NCBI GenBank assembly: GCA_900770835.1 | Contig: CAAGLQ010000279.1 | Coordinates: 1-18,414, forward strand | DNA: 18,414 nt | Direction: 5' to 3' | DNA from: an uncultured Parabacteroides sp. | GTDB lineage: Bacteria > Bacteroidota > Bacteroidia > Bacteroidales > Tannerellaceae | In this document: one piece after another, positions 7,400 to 14,453 of the stretch | Layout: every line of letters starts with the position of its first letter | Position numbering within the stretch: position 1 is the first letter of the stretch | The notes under the pieces: generated by a model | The model's database searches: none | What the model saw: only the letters and a program-made list of their open reading frames with translations | What the model was told of the DNA's origin: nothing | Position numbers and translations under genes: made by a program

Positions 7400-8008
7400 A
7401 TGAAGAATGACAGTTTAAAAGAACAGTATAGAATCAATGAGCGCATTCGCGTTCGTGAGGTTCGTTTAGTAGGTGACAATGTCGAGACCGGTGTGTATCC
7501 CATCGCTCAGGCACTGAAGATTGCCGAGGATCAGGGTATGGATTTGGTGGAGATCTCACCCAATGCTGCGCCCCCCGTTTGTAGAGTAATCGATTACCAG
7601 AAGTTCCTGTATCAGCAGAAGAAACGTCAGAAAGAGCAGAAGGCTAAATCGGTGAAGGTGGTCGTGAAGGAGATCCGTTTCGGACCGCAGACCGATGACC
7701 ATGACTATAACTTCAAGCTGAAACATGCGAAGGGCTTCTTGGAGGAGGGATCAAAGGTAAAAGCCTATGTATTCTTCAAAGGTCGTTCGATCTTGTTCAA
7801 AGAGCAGGGTGAGGTCTTGTTGCTTCGCTTTGCCAATGATTTGGAAGATTATGGAAAGGTTGAGCAGTTGCCCGTTTTGGAGGGTAAGCGCATGATTATC
7901 ATGCTTACACCGAAGAAGGGAGCAGGTTCATCTTCCACTTCTAAACCGGCAAAGAAGCCTGAGGCAGCGGCAAAGCCCGAACAGAAAGATGAGAAAAAGC
8001 CGTCTTAA
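7400..8008 (+). CDS. infC: Translation initiation factor IF-3
   Basis: A 202-residue IF-3, which binds the 30S subunit, prevents premature 50S joining and checks the start codon and initiator tRNA. The N-terminal domain (~8-78) begins YRINERIRVREVRLV, followed by the lysine-rich linker helix (~72-90, YQQKKRQKEQKAKS), and the C-terminal domain (~85-172) ends at RMIIMLTPKK. Beyond that is a low-complexity tail of ~30 residues rich in Lys, Ala, Pro and Ser (residues ~173-202) that E. coli IF-3 (180 aa) lacks. The start is a normal ATG preceded by a GAGGAG-type ribosome binding site, not the AUU codon used for autoregulation in E. coli. Confidence 0.97.
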   Translation: MKNDSLKEQYRINERIRVREVRLVGDNVETGVYPIAQALKIAEDQGMDLVEISPNAAPPVCRVIDYQKFLYQQKKRQKEQKAKSVKVVVKEIRFGPQTDDHDYNFKLKHAKGFLEEGSKVKAYVFFKGRSILFKEQGEVLLLRFANDLEDYGKVEQLPVLEGKRMIIMLTPKKGAGSSSTSKPAKKPEAAAKPEQKDEKKPS

Positions 8009-8048
8009 CAAACGGTGAAGTTTAATATAATTTAAAAGATTAAGGAAA

Positions 8049-8246
8049 ATGCCTAAGATGAAGACTAATTCCGGTGCCAAAAAGAGGTTCGCCCTTACCG
8101 GAACAGGAAAGATCAAAAGAAAACACGCTTTTAAGAGTCATATTCTGACGAAGAAGACGAAGAAAGCAAAGAGAAACTTGACGCACACTGGCTTGGTAGC
8201 AAGTGTTGACGTGAACAACGTAAAGAAGCTGCTTTGCTTGAAGTAA
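8049..8246 (+). CDS. rpmI: 50S ribosomal protein bL35
   Basis: A 65-residue very basic protein beginning MPKMKTNSGAKKRF, the hallmark of bL35, with the TGTGKIKRKHAFKSH segment that contacts 23S rRNA. Length matches the family. It lies 40 bp after infC and 110 bp before rplT within the same cluster. Confidence 0.97.
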   Translation: MPKMKTNSGAKKRFALTGTGKIKRKHAFKSHILTKKTKKAKRNLTHTGLVASVDVNNVKKLLCLK

Positions 8247-8356
8247 TCTTTCTAAATTAGCGAGTTTTTATAACGATTTTTATTAACCGAATGCATTAGC
8301 TATCAAGATCATCTCTGTAAAAAGGATGGCGCTATCATTCAAAACAGATTAAAATT

Positions 8357-8701
8357 ATGCCGAGATCAGTAAATCATGTTGCTTCAAGAGCAAAAAGAAA
8401 ACGGATTTTGAAACTTACCCGTGGTTATTATGGTGCACGTAAGAACGTGTGGACCGTAGCGAAGAATACCTGGGAGAAGGGTTTGACTTATGCTTTCCGT
8501 GATCGTCGTAACAAGAAACGTAACTTCCGCGCTTTGTGGATCCAGCGTATCAACGCTGCCGCTCGTTTGGAGGGTATGTCTTATTCTCGCCTGATGGGTG
8601 CTTTGCACAATGCAGGTATCGAGATCAACCGTAAGGTGTTGGCAGACTTAGCTGTTAACCATCCGGAGGCATTCAAGGCTATCGTAGCTAAGGTAAAATA
8701 A
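8357..8701 (+). CDS. rplT: 50S ribosomal protein bL20
   Basis: A 114-residue bL20, an early assembly protein of the large subunit. The sequence begins MPRSVNHVASRAKRKRILKL with the long basic N-terminal helix, then GYYGARKNVWTVAKN and the globular C-terminal part (INAAARLEGMSYSRLMGAL). Length is normal for the family. It is the last gene of the operon and is followed by a strong terminator at 8725-8758. The 110-nt spacer before it is longer than elsewhere in the cluster and could hold a control site, but I see no recognised L20 leader. Confidence 0.97.
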   Translation: MPRSVNHVASRAKRKRILKLTRGYYGARKNVWTVAKNTWEKGLTYAFRDRRNKKRNFRALWIQRINAAARLEGMSYSRLMGALHNAGIEINRKVLADLAVNHPEAFKAIVAKVK

Positions 8702-8724
8702 CTTATAGGCTATAATAGAATGGA

Positions 8725-8758
8725 AAAGAGTCTTCTTTTAAAAGGAGACTCTTTTTTT
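8725..8758 (+). terminator. Terminator of the thrS-rplT operon
   Basis: A near-perfect stem, AAAGAGTCTTCTTTT against AAAAGGAGACTCTTT (one G-U pair), starts 23 nt after the rplT stop and is followed by a run of T. The arms are adjacent, so the real loop comes from the inner TTTTAAAA. Confidence 0.85.
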
Positions 8759-8767
8759 ATACTTTTG

Positions 8768-8799
8768 TTTGGCTATATCGAGGGAATGATTTATTTTTG
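8768..8799 (+). promoter_or_regulatory. Bacteroidetes promoter of the 6S-like RNA
   Basis: A TTTG -33 box (8768-8771) is separated by 20 bp from TATTTTTG (8792-8799), an exact fit to the consensus TTTG-N19-21-TAnnTTTG. It predicts a start near 8806. No protein gene follows for over 300 bp; the structured RNA does. Confidence 0.8.
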
Positions 8800-8805
8800 T
8801 ATCGG

Positions 8806-9007
8806 AGATAAAAATAGATGAAGAGTTTAGCCGCACTGCTTCGATTGGGAAACTCATCAATTTATTTATAATTCCGAGACATCGCTCTTGTCACTAATGG
8901 CGGGCCGCGCCTTTCGGGGTATGCTTCGCACGGCGGATTACAAAGGTGGCAAAGCACTCAAATCCTGTCATCCGGAGTTTTATCACATCAACAGTGCGGC
9001 TTTTTTA
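8806..9007 (+). ncRNA. ssrS: 6S-like RNA (Bacteroidales-1 type)
   Basis: A ~200-nt non-coding RNA with its own promoter, lying between rplT and the GH20 gene. The ends close with a perfect 10-bp helix, AGCCGCACTG (8829-8838) with CAGTGCGGCT (8992-9001), followed at once by a T run. Inside, AAACTC (8850-8855) pairs with GAGTTT (8975-8980). A large A/T-rich internal loop follows (8856-8883 facing 8956-8974). Then comes an apical helix, GCT-C-TTGTCACT (8884-8895) with GGTGGCAAAGC (8945-8955), and a GC-rich tip with TGC-TTC-GCA. A long rod with a central bubble is the 6S RNA shape, which sequesters RNA polymerase by mimicking an open promoter. From memory, the Bacteroidales-1 RNA motif is described as commonly lying downstream of the L20 gene and as a proposed 6S RNA, which matches this position. 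The exact 5' end is inferred from the promoter. Confidence 0.85.
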
Positions 9008-9013
9008 CTATAG

Positions 9014-9047
9014 AGGAGGAATTTTACCAAAGATTCCTCCTTTTTTT
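9014..9047 (+). terminator. Terminator after the 6S-like RNA
   Basis: AGGAGGAAT (9014-9022) pairs perfectly with ATTCCTCCT (9033-9041) around a 10-nt loop, followed by seven T. It would stop transcription of the RNA, with the mature 3' end probably made by processing or earlier release at the T run near 9007. It also insulates the GH20 gene downstream. Confidence 0.85.
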
Positions 9048-9057
9048 GTCCCTCCTC

Positions 9058-9088
9058 CTTGCTCTTCTTAAATTTAATGGTATCTTTA
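9058..9088 (+). promoter_or_regulatory. Possible weak promoter for GH20-GH92
   Basis: CTTG (9058-9061), 19 bp, then TATCTTTA (9081-9088) resembles the Bacteroidetes promoter with one mismatch in each box. It lies 34 bp before the GH20 start and just after the terminator, so a promoter is expected here. No operator-like dyad is visible. Confidence 0.35.
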
Positions 9089-9122
9089 CCCGAAATTCGT
9101 TAAATCTAATAATATTGTACTT

Positions 9123-11279
9123 ATGGCACTGCCAAAACGATCTTTTTTGAAAGCGGCCGGGCTGTTGTTCGCTGTCTCGTCGTTGTTTTCCTGCGCTCCA
9201 CGTCAGGAGCGACAGATGATCCTTATCCCTAAACCTGCGCAGATGGAGTGGGGAAATGGCTATTTCAAGGCGGACAGTAACTTGGTGTTTGATTCGGGGG
9301 CGATTCGCTGTATCATTGACGGAGAGGGCAATCCTGAAGGGTATTCGTTGGAGGTGAACAAGGATGGCATCGTGGTGAAAGCGGCTACGGAGGCGGGTGT
9401 CTTCTATGGAAAGCAGACGCTTAAGCAACTTTATACGCCGGAGGGTTACCCTTGCGTCTCGATTACGGATGTGCCTCGTTTCAGCTATCGTGGTTTGCAT
9501 CTTGACGTTTCGCGTCATTTCTTCCCAAAGGAGGAGATCATGAAACTGTTGGATGTGATGGCTTATTATAAGTTGAATAAGCTTCATTTTCATTTGACGG
9601 ATGCGGGTGGATGGCGTTTGCAGATGGATAAATACCCGAAATTGACGGCAGAAACGGCCTATCGTACGGAAACCGATTGGTTGAAGTGGTGGGATGGAAA
9701 GGATCGGAAATATGTGCCGGAGGGCACGGAAGGTGCCTACGGCGGTTATTATACGAAGGAGGATATTCGGGAGATTGTAGCCTTTGCGGCTGAGCGTCAC
9801 ATTGATGTGGTACCTGAGATCGAGTTTCCCGGCCATTCGGAAGAGGTATTCGCCGCCTATCCAGAGTTGTGTTGTACGGGTAAGCCCTATACCAGCGGTG
9901 ATTTCTGTATCGGTAATCCGCAGTCGTTTACCTTCATGGAGGATGTCTTGACGGAGGTGATTGAGTTATTCCCCTATGAATATGTGCATATTGGTGGTGA
10001 TGAGGCGGGCAAGCAGGCTTGGAAGAGCTGTCCGAAGTGCCAAGCGTTGATGCGTAAGATGGGCATGAAGTCGGTGGATGAGTTGCAGAGTTACATGATT
10101 CATCAAGCGGAGGATTTCTTGAAAAGCAAAGGACGCAAGCTGATTGGCTGGGATGAGATCTTGGAGGGCGGCTTGGCGCCTGAGGCAACGGTGATGTCGT
10201 GGAGAGGTGAGAATGGTGGTATCAAGTCGGCTCGTATGGGGCATGACGTGATCATGACGCCGGGCAATTACCTCTATTTCGATTTCTACCAGGCTGATCC
10301 CAAGACACAACCCTATGCGATCGGCGGTTATACACCTATCAAGCATGTGTATAGCTATAATCCGGTGCCGGTGGATTCATTGAATACGGAGGAGCAGCGG
10401 CATATCATGGGCGTGCAGGCGAATACCTGGACGGAATATATCAAGGATGCGCAACATTTAGAGTACATGATGTTCCCCCGTGCCTTGGCGGTAGCAGAGA
10501 TTGCTTGGACACCGCAGGAGTTGCGCTCGTGGATGGATTTTAAGCCTCGTATGAATGCCCATATCCCCGTGTTGCAACAGAAAGGTATCCATGCCTTCAC
10601 GCTCTCTGACGAGATCGAGGCGACGATGACAGTGGATACCGTAAAGCAGGAGATACAGGTAATTTTGGATGCGGAGAAATATCCCGCTGAGATTCATTAT
10701 ACGACCGATGGTACGATGCCTACCACAGCTTCACCGCTTTACACGCAACCGATCGTAGTAAAGGATTCTGCTCACGTGAAGGCCGTCATTTTCCGTGATG
10801 GACAGCCACAAGGTGAGCCGACTGAAAAAAAGGTAGATTATCACCGGGGAATCAATAAACCTATCCATTATAATAGTAAGCTGTATAGCGGTTACATGGC
10901 TGGGGGCATGAATGCGTTGCTGGATGGCTATCGGGGTGGTTTGACCTATTTGGATGGTCGTTGGCAAGGCTATTTGGACAATTTAGATTGTGTGGTAGAT
11001 ATGGGTGAGGTGACAGATATGCATAAAGTCTCGGCTCGCTTCATGCAGTTGATCGGTCCGGGTGTCTTCCAACCGCAGGAGGTAGAGTTGCTAACCTCAG
11101 AGGATGGAGAGAACTTCACTTCGCAGGGCATTGTGCCGACAACTATCCCCAATACGGATCGAGATCTCTCTTTCCAGGAATATACCTTCTATGGGGCGTG
11201 GAAAGCACGTTATGTACGTTTGAAGGCGAAACGAGGAAATCCGGGATTCATTTTCACGGATGAGGTCGTTATCTGGTAA
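9123..11279 (+). CDS. Lipoprotein beta-N-acetylhexosaminidase, GH20
   Basis: A 718-residue exo-acting hexosaminidase that removes terminal beta-linked GlcNAc/GalNAc from glycans. Residues 1-23 are a lipoprotein signal with Cys24 in LFSC, so it is membrane anchored, probably facing the periplasm or surface. A GH20b-like N-terminal domain (~30-115) leads into the TIM barrel (~120-465) with SYRGLHLDVSRHFF, HFHLTDAGGWRLQ, PEIEFPGHS and the catalytic pair D293-E294 in HIGGDEAGKQAW, the signature for substrate-assisted catalysis by the acetamido group. A chitobiase C-terminal-like domain (~500-572, IHYTTDGTMPT) and an F5/8C-like carbohydrate-binding module (~580-718, ending in ARYVRLKAKRG...) follow. 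It is 31 bp upstream of the GH92 gene, implying joint action on host N-glycans; GlcNAc specificity is inferred. Confidence 0.95.
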   Translation: MALPKRSFLKAAGLLFAVSSLFSCAPRQERQMILIPKPAQMEWGNGYFKADSNLVFDSGAIRCIIDGEGNPEGYSLEVNKDGIVVKAATEAGVFYGKQTLKQLYTPEGYPCVSITDVPRFSYRGLHLDVSRHFFPKEEIMKLLDVMAYYKLNKLHFHLTDAGGWRLQMDKYPKLTAETAYRTETDWLKWWDGKDRKYVPEGTEGAYGGYYTKEDIREIVAFAAERHIDVVPEIEFPGHSEEVFAAYPELCCTGKPYTSGDFCIGNPQSFTFMEDVLTEVIELFPYEYVHIGGDEAGKQAWKSCPKCQALMRKMGMKSVDELQSYMIHQAEDFLKSKGRKLIGWDEILEGGLAPEATVMSWRGENGGIKSARMGHDVIMTPGNYLYFDFYQADPKTQPYAIGGYTPIKHVYSYNPVPVDSLNTEEQRHIMGVQANTWTEYIKDAQHLEYMMFPRALAVAEIAWTPQELRSWMDFKPRMNAHIPVLQQKGIHAFTLSDEIEATMTVDTVKQEIQVILDAEKYPAEIHYTTDGTMPTTASPLYTQPIVVKDSAHVKAVIFRDGQPQGEPTEKKVDYHRGINKPIHYNSKLYSGYMAGGMNALLDGYRGGLTYLDGRWQGYLDNLDCVVDMGEVTDMHKVSARFMQLIGPGVFQPQEVELLTSEDGENFTSQGIVPTTIPNTDRDLSFQEYTFYGAWKARYVRLKAKRGNPGFIFTDEVVIW

Positions 11280-11310
11280 GTAAATAATAACCTAAAATAG
11301 AAAGATTTCC

Positions 11311-13548
11311 ATGAAGAAAAAATTATTGAGTCTGTTGCTTTGCAGTTCATTATTAGTGAGTGCGCAGCAACCTGTGGATGAGGTGAATCCTTTCATTGGA
11401 ACAAGCAATTACGGCACGACGAATCCTGGTGCAGTTTGTCCGCAGGGCATGATGAGCGTGGTGCCCTTCAATGTGATGGGATCCGACTTGAATCGTTTTG
11501 ACAAGGATCGACAATGGTGGTCAACGCCTTATTCAGCCGACAATAAGTTCTTTACCGGCTTTGCGCATGGTAGTTTGAGTGGCGTAGGATGTCCGGAGTT
11601 GGGTAGTTTGTTGCTGATGCCTACACAAGGAACCTTGACCGTTGATTACAAGGAATATGGTAGTGAATACAAGGATGAGGTGGCCTCTCCGGGTTATTAT
11701 GCGACACGCTTGACTAAGTATGGCATCTTGGCGGAGGCAACGGCTTCCATGCGTACGGGCTTGAGCCGCTTCACCTTCCCGAAGGGAGAGAGCCATATCT
11801 TGCTGAATTTAGGGGAGGGTTTGACCAATGAATCGGGTGCTACCGTTCGCTTTGTGAATGATACGGAGATTGAGGGAAGCAAGTTGCAAGGTACCTTCTG
11901 CTACAATCCGGCGGCGGTTTTCCCGGTCTATTTCGTGATGAAGCTCAGCAAAGCACCGAAGCAAAAGGGCTATTGGAAGAAGCAGCGCCCTATGACGGCA
12001 GAGGCTGCTTGGGATGCCGACGCTGGTAAATATAAGATCTACAGTAGTTATACCCGTGAGATGAGTGGTGACGATGTAGGTGTCTGGTTTGACTATGAGA
12101 CGGAGGAGAATGAATCCATCTCCGTGAAGATGGGTATTTCTTATGTCAGCATCGAGAATGCCCGTAAGAATATGGAGGCGGAGCAGCCTGGTTTCGATTT
12201 CGATAAGGTGCGTACGGCGGCACGTGAGATGTGGAACAAGGATCTTTCTCGTGTGGAGATTGAGGGCGGCTCAAAAGATGAGCGTACGATCTTCTATACC
12301 GGTCTTTATCACCTCTTGATTCATCCCAATATCTTGCAGGATGTGAATGGGGAATACCCGCAGATGGAAAGTTTGCAGGTGGTCCATACGAAGGGAAATC
12401 GCTACACGGTTTTCTCTTTGTGGGATACCTATCGCAATGTGAGTACGTTAATGACGCTGCTCTATCCAGATCGTCAGTTGGATATTATCCGTACCATGAT
12501 TGATATGTATAAGGAGAATGGCTGGTTGCCGAAGTGGGAGCTCTATGGCCGAGAGACCTTCACGATGGAGGGCGATCCTTCGATTCCTTATATCGTAGAT
12601 GCCTATATGCGTGGTTTGCGTGATTATGATGTGAACTTGGCATATGAGGCGATGCGAAAAGGGGCTACTACGCCGGGTGAGTTTAATCTCCTTCGTCCGG
12701 ATGCGAACGACTACTTTACAAGAGGTTATGTACCCTTGCGTGAACAGTATGATAACTCTGTCTCCCATGCGTTGGAGTATTATATCGCTGACTGGAACTT
12801 GTCTAACTTTGCGCAGGCTTTAGGCAAAAAGGCAGATGCACAGCTTTTCTATGAGCGCTCCATGGGGTATAAGCACTATTATAGCAAGGAGTTCAAGACC
12901 TTGCGTCCTTTGTTGCCCGACGGCTCTTTCTACTCGCCATTTGATCCGAAGCAGGGTGAGAACTTTGAGCCGAGCCCGGGTTTCCATGAGGGCAACGCCT
13001 GGAACTACACCTTCTATGTGCCGCATGACATCAAGGGCTTGGCCAAGTTGATGGGTGGTGATAAGGCATTCGTCAATCACTTGCAAAGCGTGTTCGACAA
13101 AGGTTATTATGATCCTGCCAACGAGCCGGACATCGCTTATCCCTACCTCTTCAGTTATTTCAAGGGAGAGGAGTGGCGCACGCAGAAGTTGATCCATGAG
13201 CTGTTGAAGAGCGGTTATCACAATGCGCCCAATGGCGTACCGGGTAATGAGGATACCGGCACGATGTCCGCATGGGCGATCTTCTCCATGATGGGCTTCT
13301 ATCCTGCTTGTCCGGGCGACGTGAATTATGTACTTACCTCACCGGCTTTCGATAAGGTGACGATTCATCTCGACGAGCGTTTCTATCCGAAGGGTAAGTT
13401 GGTGATTGAGTCGAAGCACGATACCCCGGAATCAATTTATGTGCAAGAGGTTACGGTGGGTGATCGAAAGCTGAAGGGCTTTACCCTCTCGCATGATCGC
13501 TTGGTAAATGCCGGGACGCTTCGTTTCCGTTTGAAGGAGAAACATTGA
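11311..13548 (+). CDS. Exported alpha-mannosidase, GH92
   Basis: A 745-residue GH92 enzyme, a calcium-dependent inverting exo-alpha-mannosidase family greatly expanded in gut Bacteroidetes. Residues 1-18 are a classical signal peptide (ending LLVSA-QQ), so it is soluble in the periplasm or exported. Family motifs are clear: VNPFIGTSNYGTTNPGA at the N-terminus, GFAHGSLSGVGC in the beta-sandwich domain, WDTYRN and GWLPKWELYG in the (alpha/alpha)6 domain. The general acid is Glu560 in HEGNAWNY and the base region is GNEDTGTMSAW (Asp648), by analogy with characterised family members. It probably trims mannose from N-glycans after the upstream GH20 enzyme has removed capping hexosamines. Linkage specificity (alpha-1,2 most common) cannot be read from sequence. 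It ends just before a bidirectional terminator. Confidence 0.95.
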   Translation: MKKKLLSLLLCSSLLVSAQQPVDEVNPFIGTSNYGTTNPGAVCPQGMMSVVPFNVMGSDLNRFDKDRQWWSTPYSADNKFFTGFAHGSLSGVGCPELGSLLLMPTQGTLTVDYKEYGSEYKDEVASPGYYATRLTKYGILAEATASMRTGLSRFTFPKGESHILLNLGEGLTNESGATVRFVNDTEIEGSKLQGTFCYNPAAVFPVYFVMKLSKAPKQKGYWKKQRPMTAEAAWDADAGKYKIYSSYTREMSGDDVGVWFDYETEENESISVKMGISYVSIENARKNMEAEQPGFDFDKVRTAAREMWNKDLSRVEIEGGSKDERTIFYTGLYHLLIHPNILQDVNGEYPQMESLQVVHTKGNRYTVFSLWDTYRNVSTLMTLLYPDRQLDIIRTMIDMYKENGWLPKWELYGRETFTMEGDPSIPYIVDAYMRGLRDYDVNLAYEAMRKGATTPGEFNLLRPDANDYFTRGYVPLREQYDNSVSHALEYYIADWNLSNFAQALGKKADAQLFYERSMGYKHYYSKEFKTLRPLLPDGSFYSPFDPKQGENFEPSPGFHEGNAWNYTFYVPHDIKGLAKLMGGDKAFVNHLQSVFDKGYYDPANEPDIAYPYLFSYFKGEEWRTQKLIHELLKSGYHNAPNGVPGNEDTGTMSAWAIFSMMGFYPACPGDVNYVLTSPAFDKVTIHLDERFYPKGKLVIESKHDTPESIYVQEVTVGDRKLKGFTLSHDRLVNAGTLRFRLKEKH

Positions 13549-13551
13549 TAG

Positions 13552-13607
13552 AATAGGCGTGTATCAAAATGGTGAAACATATAGTTTCTCATTTTGATAC
13601 ACCTATT
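13552..13607. terminator. Bidirectional terminator between GH92 and the PIN gene
   Basis: A long hairpin built from AATAGG + TGTATCAAAATG + GAAAC on the left and its reverse complement on the right, with only a 2-nt and a 1-2-nt interruption and a 5-nt loop (13579-13583). It sits between converging genes that end at 13548 (+) and 13626 (-). The right flank is T-rich for the plus strand, and the left flank is A-rich, so T-rich when read on the minus strand. Confidence 0.8.
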
Positions 13608-13625
13608 TCTTTATACGATATGTTA

Positions 13626-14039
13626 TTAGCTTGTTAATCGTTGGATGAAATCATCCAGACGTATTACGTTCACATGAGGGAACGGTATTGAAGCCAATGC
13701 CTTAAAGTGCCCATCTTCGGATACGATGTAATCGGCATTAGCCACAATGGCGCAGTCAACGAATTTATTATCATCCCAATCTGCTTGTATTAATCCCCAA
13801 CGGTAATGAGCGTCTAATTTCATTGTATGTGGAGATTTTAAAATGATTTCGATAACCATTTTAGCGATATGGCATGATGTACGTAAACAGAGCAGTTCTT
13901 CGTATTCTTGTAATATCTCGTTGGTAACGCATAACATATATTCCCCGTTGATGAATTTGGTCCACGCAACGTAATATTGGCTTCTTCGGGAAATGATTTG
14001 AAGAAGGCAATTTGTATCTATGACAATGTGAGGTAACAT
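13626..14039 (-). CDS. PIN-domain protein, probable toxin of a type II TA pair
   Basis: A 137-residue single-domain PIN protein of the COG1569/PIN_3 type, a metal-dependent RNase fold often used as a type II toxin. Acidic residues expected at the active site are in place: D8 in VIDTN at the N-terminus, E41 in TNEILQEYEELL, the D89/D90-D95 group in DDNKFVDCAI, and D109 in YIVSEDGHF. The gene starts 8 bp after the stop of the 71-aa antitoxin-like ORF, on the same strand, the usual TA order. It looks intact. RNA target and toxicity are unknown; some PIN_3 proteins have no demonstrated toxin activity. The locus is visibly more A+T-rich than the genes beside it, hinting at separate acquisition. 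Confidence 0.85.
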   Translation of the reverse strand: MLPHIVIDTNCLLQIISRRSQYYVAWTKFINGEYMLCVTNEILQEYEELLCLRTSCHIAKMVIEIILKSPHTMKLDAHYRWGLIQADWDDNKFVDCAIVANADYIVSEDGHFKALASIPFPHVNVIRLDDFIQRLTS

Positions 14040-14047
14040 TATGTAGA

Positions 14048-14263
14048 TTAATAACTTGTACGAAAATGCTCATTGCGATAGGATGCTAACTTCTCATCGC
14101 TTAAAACGCCCTCATCCCATAGTTTATCTAATTCTACTTGTAAACGGTCATTCATGAATTTAACCAATGTGGCTTTTAATTCAGCTATTTCTTGATCGGT
14201 TTGCAAGCAGGATATGACGTCGAGTACTTCTCTCTGTGCTTGATTGAATGTCATTGTTTGCAT
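14048..14263 (-). CDS. Small antitoxin-like protein
   Basis: A 71-residue ORF immediately upstream of the PIN gene and co-oriented. It has a short N-terminal part (MTFNQAQREVLDVIS), then a mostly helical acidic/charged stretch (TDQEIAELKATLVKFMNDRLQVELDKLWDEG), and a C-terminal SDEKLASYRNEHFRTSY that could clamp the toxin. No classical DNA-binding motif is obvious, although the first ~20 residues might form one. Antitoxin function is inferred from size, position and spacing. The start may be the first ATG (14263) or the second (14254). Confidence 0.7.
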   Translation of the reverse strand: MQTMTFNQAQREVLDVISCLQTDQEIAELKATLVKFMNDRLQVELDKLWDEGVLSDEKLASYRNEHFRTSY

Positions 14264-14320
14264 AGGATATTGATGATTGTTGTTTCTAATTTATTCATTG
14301 ATGCATTACATGTTGCGTAG

Positions 14321-14328
14321 CAAATGTA
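14321..14328 (-). promoter_or_regulatory. -7 promoter box of the antitoxin-PIN pair
   Basis: On the minus strand this reads TACATTTG, an exact TAnnTTTG match, about 58 bp upstream of the antitoxin start. No convincing TTTG is seen 19-21 bp further upstream. The rest of 14264-14453 is A+T-rich divergent promoter DNA. Confidence 0.5.
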
Positions 14329-14395
14329 TGGATATTTTTTAGAAACGGTTTGCTCTTTATATATTTTTTCATGTGGCCCTCATCTAATTGTTTCT

Positions 14396-14430
14396 TTTGG
14401 ATTGTTATGTCAGATAATCCTGTAATTTTG
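14396..14430 (+). promoter_or_regulatory. Promoter of the MBL-fold lipoprotein gene
   Basis: TAATTTTG (14423-14430) matches the Bacteroidetes -7 consensus. TTTG (14396-14399) lies 23 bp upstream, slightly far; ATTG (14401-14404) at 18 bp is an alternative. The predicted leader is only about 17 nt. Confidence 0.5.
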
Positions 14431-14453
14431 CATCTTAATAACATATAATTATT

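Noticed and set aside
8247..8356. An L20 autoregulatory leader in the rpmI-rplT spacer
   Set aside because: The 110-nt spacer has only an imperfect GATGGCGCTATC dyad and no convincing pseudoknot or rRNA mimic that I can draw by eye.
8880..8945. A tRNA-like GC-rich stretch between rplT and the GH20 gene
   Set aside because: It has no acceptor/anticodon/T-arm layout; it is the apical part of the 6S-like RNA.
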